Below the pieces are notes generated by a model. The model was not told the origin of the DNA and did no database searches. It saw only the letters and a list, made by a program, of their open reading frames with translations. Source: Eudorina sp. 2006-703-Eu-15 (lineage: Eukaryota > Chlorophyta > Chlorophyceae > Chlamydomonadales > Volvocaceae). Taken from it: a DNA stretch of 64,000 nucleotides. The stretch spans positions 17,923 through 81,922 of the forward strand of contig BDSI01000243.1 of NCBI GenBank assembly GCA_003117195.1. Reading direction: 5' to 3'. Of this stretch, positions 62,619-64,000 are shown in pieces. Position 1 is the stretch's first letter, and every line of letters starts with the position of its first letter. A program made the translations under genes and the position numbers.

Positions 62619-64000
62619 GGACGGGGTCCACCTGGTGCCGGTTGCGAAAGGAGGGGCCCGGGGAGCGGAAGGGAGGGACGGCTGGCCCGAGGGAGGTTGG
62701 CGGGCGTAGGGAGAGGTGGAGGGTGCGTCGTCTGCTGCTGCTGCTGTGACCCTGTGGACCGTGTAGTAGCGGTATGTGGCCTGCTGGGCGTTGCGCCGGA
62801 CCGCGGGCACCCCTGGGCCAGTGCATGATGGCAGGCTGTCGCCGCCCCGCCGCGCCCCGCGTGTTGTACCCTCGCGGACTGGCGCCGCCTTCCCGCTGTC
62901 CCGCTGCGGGACTGGTGACGCGCTCCCCTGATCGGGGAGCCAGCCAGCCAGCCACCAGATGATGATGCCACGATCCGGGCCGACCACGGCCGTTTGGCCG
63001 CCGACCCAGCACCTCGACCGACAAAACCGCGTGACGGCCCGGCAATGGACCGCGTCCCCCCCCCAAGGCTGCCTCCTCCCCATCCCACACCTGTGGGGTT
63101 AATGCCACGGCATAGGTCGGGAGCCCCCGTTAACGGTGCTTGGTTGACGGCTGTTGGATGTCCTGATGACGCCAAGTCTGCGCGGCTCTGAACCCTCAGG
63201 GGAGATCTGCCCCGGTCGGATCGTCCAACCGTAGCACACGGCTGGCGGCTTCCCCCGCGTGCGCGTGCCAGACCAGATGATTCATGTAGCAGCAGCAACC
63301 GCTGCAAGGTGGATGATCGATGACGTCACAGCGGACCCCACGGATCAGTTATTCGGAATGCGTTACGAGCCCCGTGCACGACGAGCGGCGCGTCCGTGGA
63401 GGAGGCTGGGGGGGTGGAGGGGTTAAATTGAAAAAAATAAATAAACCCGTAGAACGAACCGGGCACACCCAGCATAATGTAGTATACTTACGGGGTGCGG
63501 TACTGCAGAGCAAACGAAAAGATAGAGACTGCGCGCGGGCGCGGGGCGGCGCGGCCGCGCTGCCGCAGTGCCACAACAAGCAAAACTGCGAACCAACCCA
63601 ACCCGGAAAGGACAGATACGTTACCGACCTGTGGTGGCAGACGGAGTAGCCGCGCCGCGAGCGATGTCCAGGGCCATGGCGATGCAGGGAGGGAAGCCGA
63701 GGAACGGAGTGAGCGAGGGTGGCAACGATTGCGAAGAATGACAAAGGCAAACATCAGAAAGAAGGCAGTATGCGAGAATGGCGGGGCGGCAGCGCGGCGC
63801 GAAAGAGGACAGGGCGGACGAGGGGAAGCGGGATATGGGACGGGGACGGGAGGCGGTACGACATGTACGGCATGTACGACAGGGGGAGTAAGCATGGGGC
63901 AGGGACACGGGAACGGACGACCGGGTGGCGGGCCACGTTCGGGATATGGCTCCCACCGTGCCCGGTCGTAGCGGGGCAGCCCTGCATGTGGGGTGCCGCG
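62619..64000. other. 3' flank of ARP4, no supported gene
   Basis: GC-rich sequence with small GAGAGG and CAGC runs. It holds one copy of a dispersed repeat (63418-63502) and an ACAGCGGACCCCA word at 63328 that is shared with the LINE 3' end at 14827. Open frames here have no family or splice support. Confidence 0.5.
63418..63502 (+). repeat. Dispersed repeat pair, direct copy
   Basis: About 85 bp matching the minus strand of 47250-47340. Both are intergenic. Confidence 0.8.

Noticed and set aside
63328..63340. ACAGCGGACCCCA shared with the LINE 3' end
   Set aside because: Thirteen bases without the adjoining TGAA repeat; too short to separate from chance.

Overview
The window is nuclear DNA of a green organism, most probably a chlorophyte alga. 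Every solid gene is split by spliceosomal introns with GT/AG ends. The set includes a MAP kinase kinase with a C-terminal NTF2-like domain (the plant MKK3 architecture), a MYND zinc-finger ubiquitin protease of the plant type, the nuclear actin-related protein ARP4 and the snRNP protein SNU13. There is no sign of bacterial or organellar organisation. The species cannot be named from the sequence alone.

Left third (1-33.8 kb): AT-richer, repeat-rich and gene-poor. It opens with a 3.95 kb array of a 36-bp GC-rich minisatellite, part of which is a tandemly duplicated 1,095-bp higher-order unit. A quiet stretch with a hairpin and two abutting perfect palindromes follows. Then come two convergent paralogous genes for an Msp1/ATAD1-type membrane AAA ATPase (copy A about 6.6-18.0 kb on +, copy B 22.3-25.7 kb on -), sharing most exon lengths exactly. 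Copy A carries a 5'-truncated LINE in its first intron, sandwiched between two long ATAC microsatellites, and a degraded LINE tail in a later intron. A four-exon gene for a small membrane-anchored, TPR-like protein (27.5-30.8 kb) lies upstream of copy B in divergent orientation. A 3 kb gene-poor stretch follows.

Right part (33.8-64 kb): strongly GC-rich and gene-dense. It holds a 12-exon MYND-type deubiquitinase (-), a leucine-rich-repeat protein (+), a 13-exon MKK3-like kinase (-), an ARP4-like gene (+), and SNU13 (-) nested antisense inside an ARP4 intron. Two gene pairs are head to head with short shared promoters of about 0.2 and 0.4 kb. The ARP4 frame shows two one-base anomalies in homopolymers, a frameshift and a lost stop.

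How the genes relate: apart from the two Msp1-like paralogues (extraction of mislocalised tail-anchored proteins), the genes serve ordinary and unrelated functions: protein quality control, ubiquitin removal, MAP kinase signalling, chromatin remodelling and snRNP/snoRNP assembly. I did not find a demonstrable new system. The most unusual items are the microsatellite-bounded LINE inside copy A, the inverted Msp1 pair with a possible membrane-spanning C-terminal extension on copy B, the uncharacterised TPR gene beside them, and the higher-order minisatellite. Exon joins were derived by hand from splice consensus, reading phase and family similarity; no transcript data were available.
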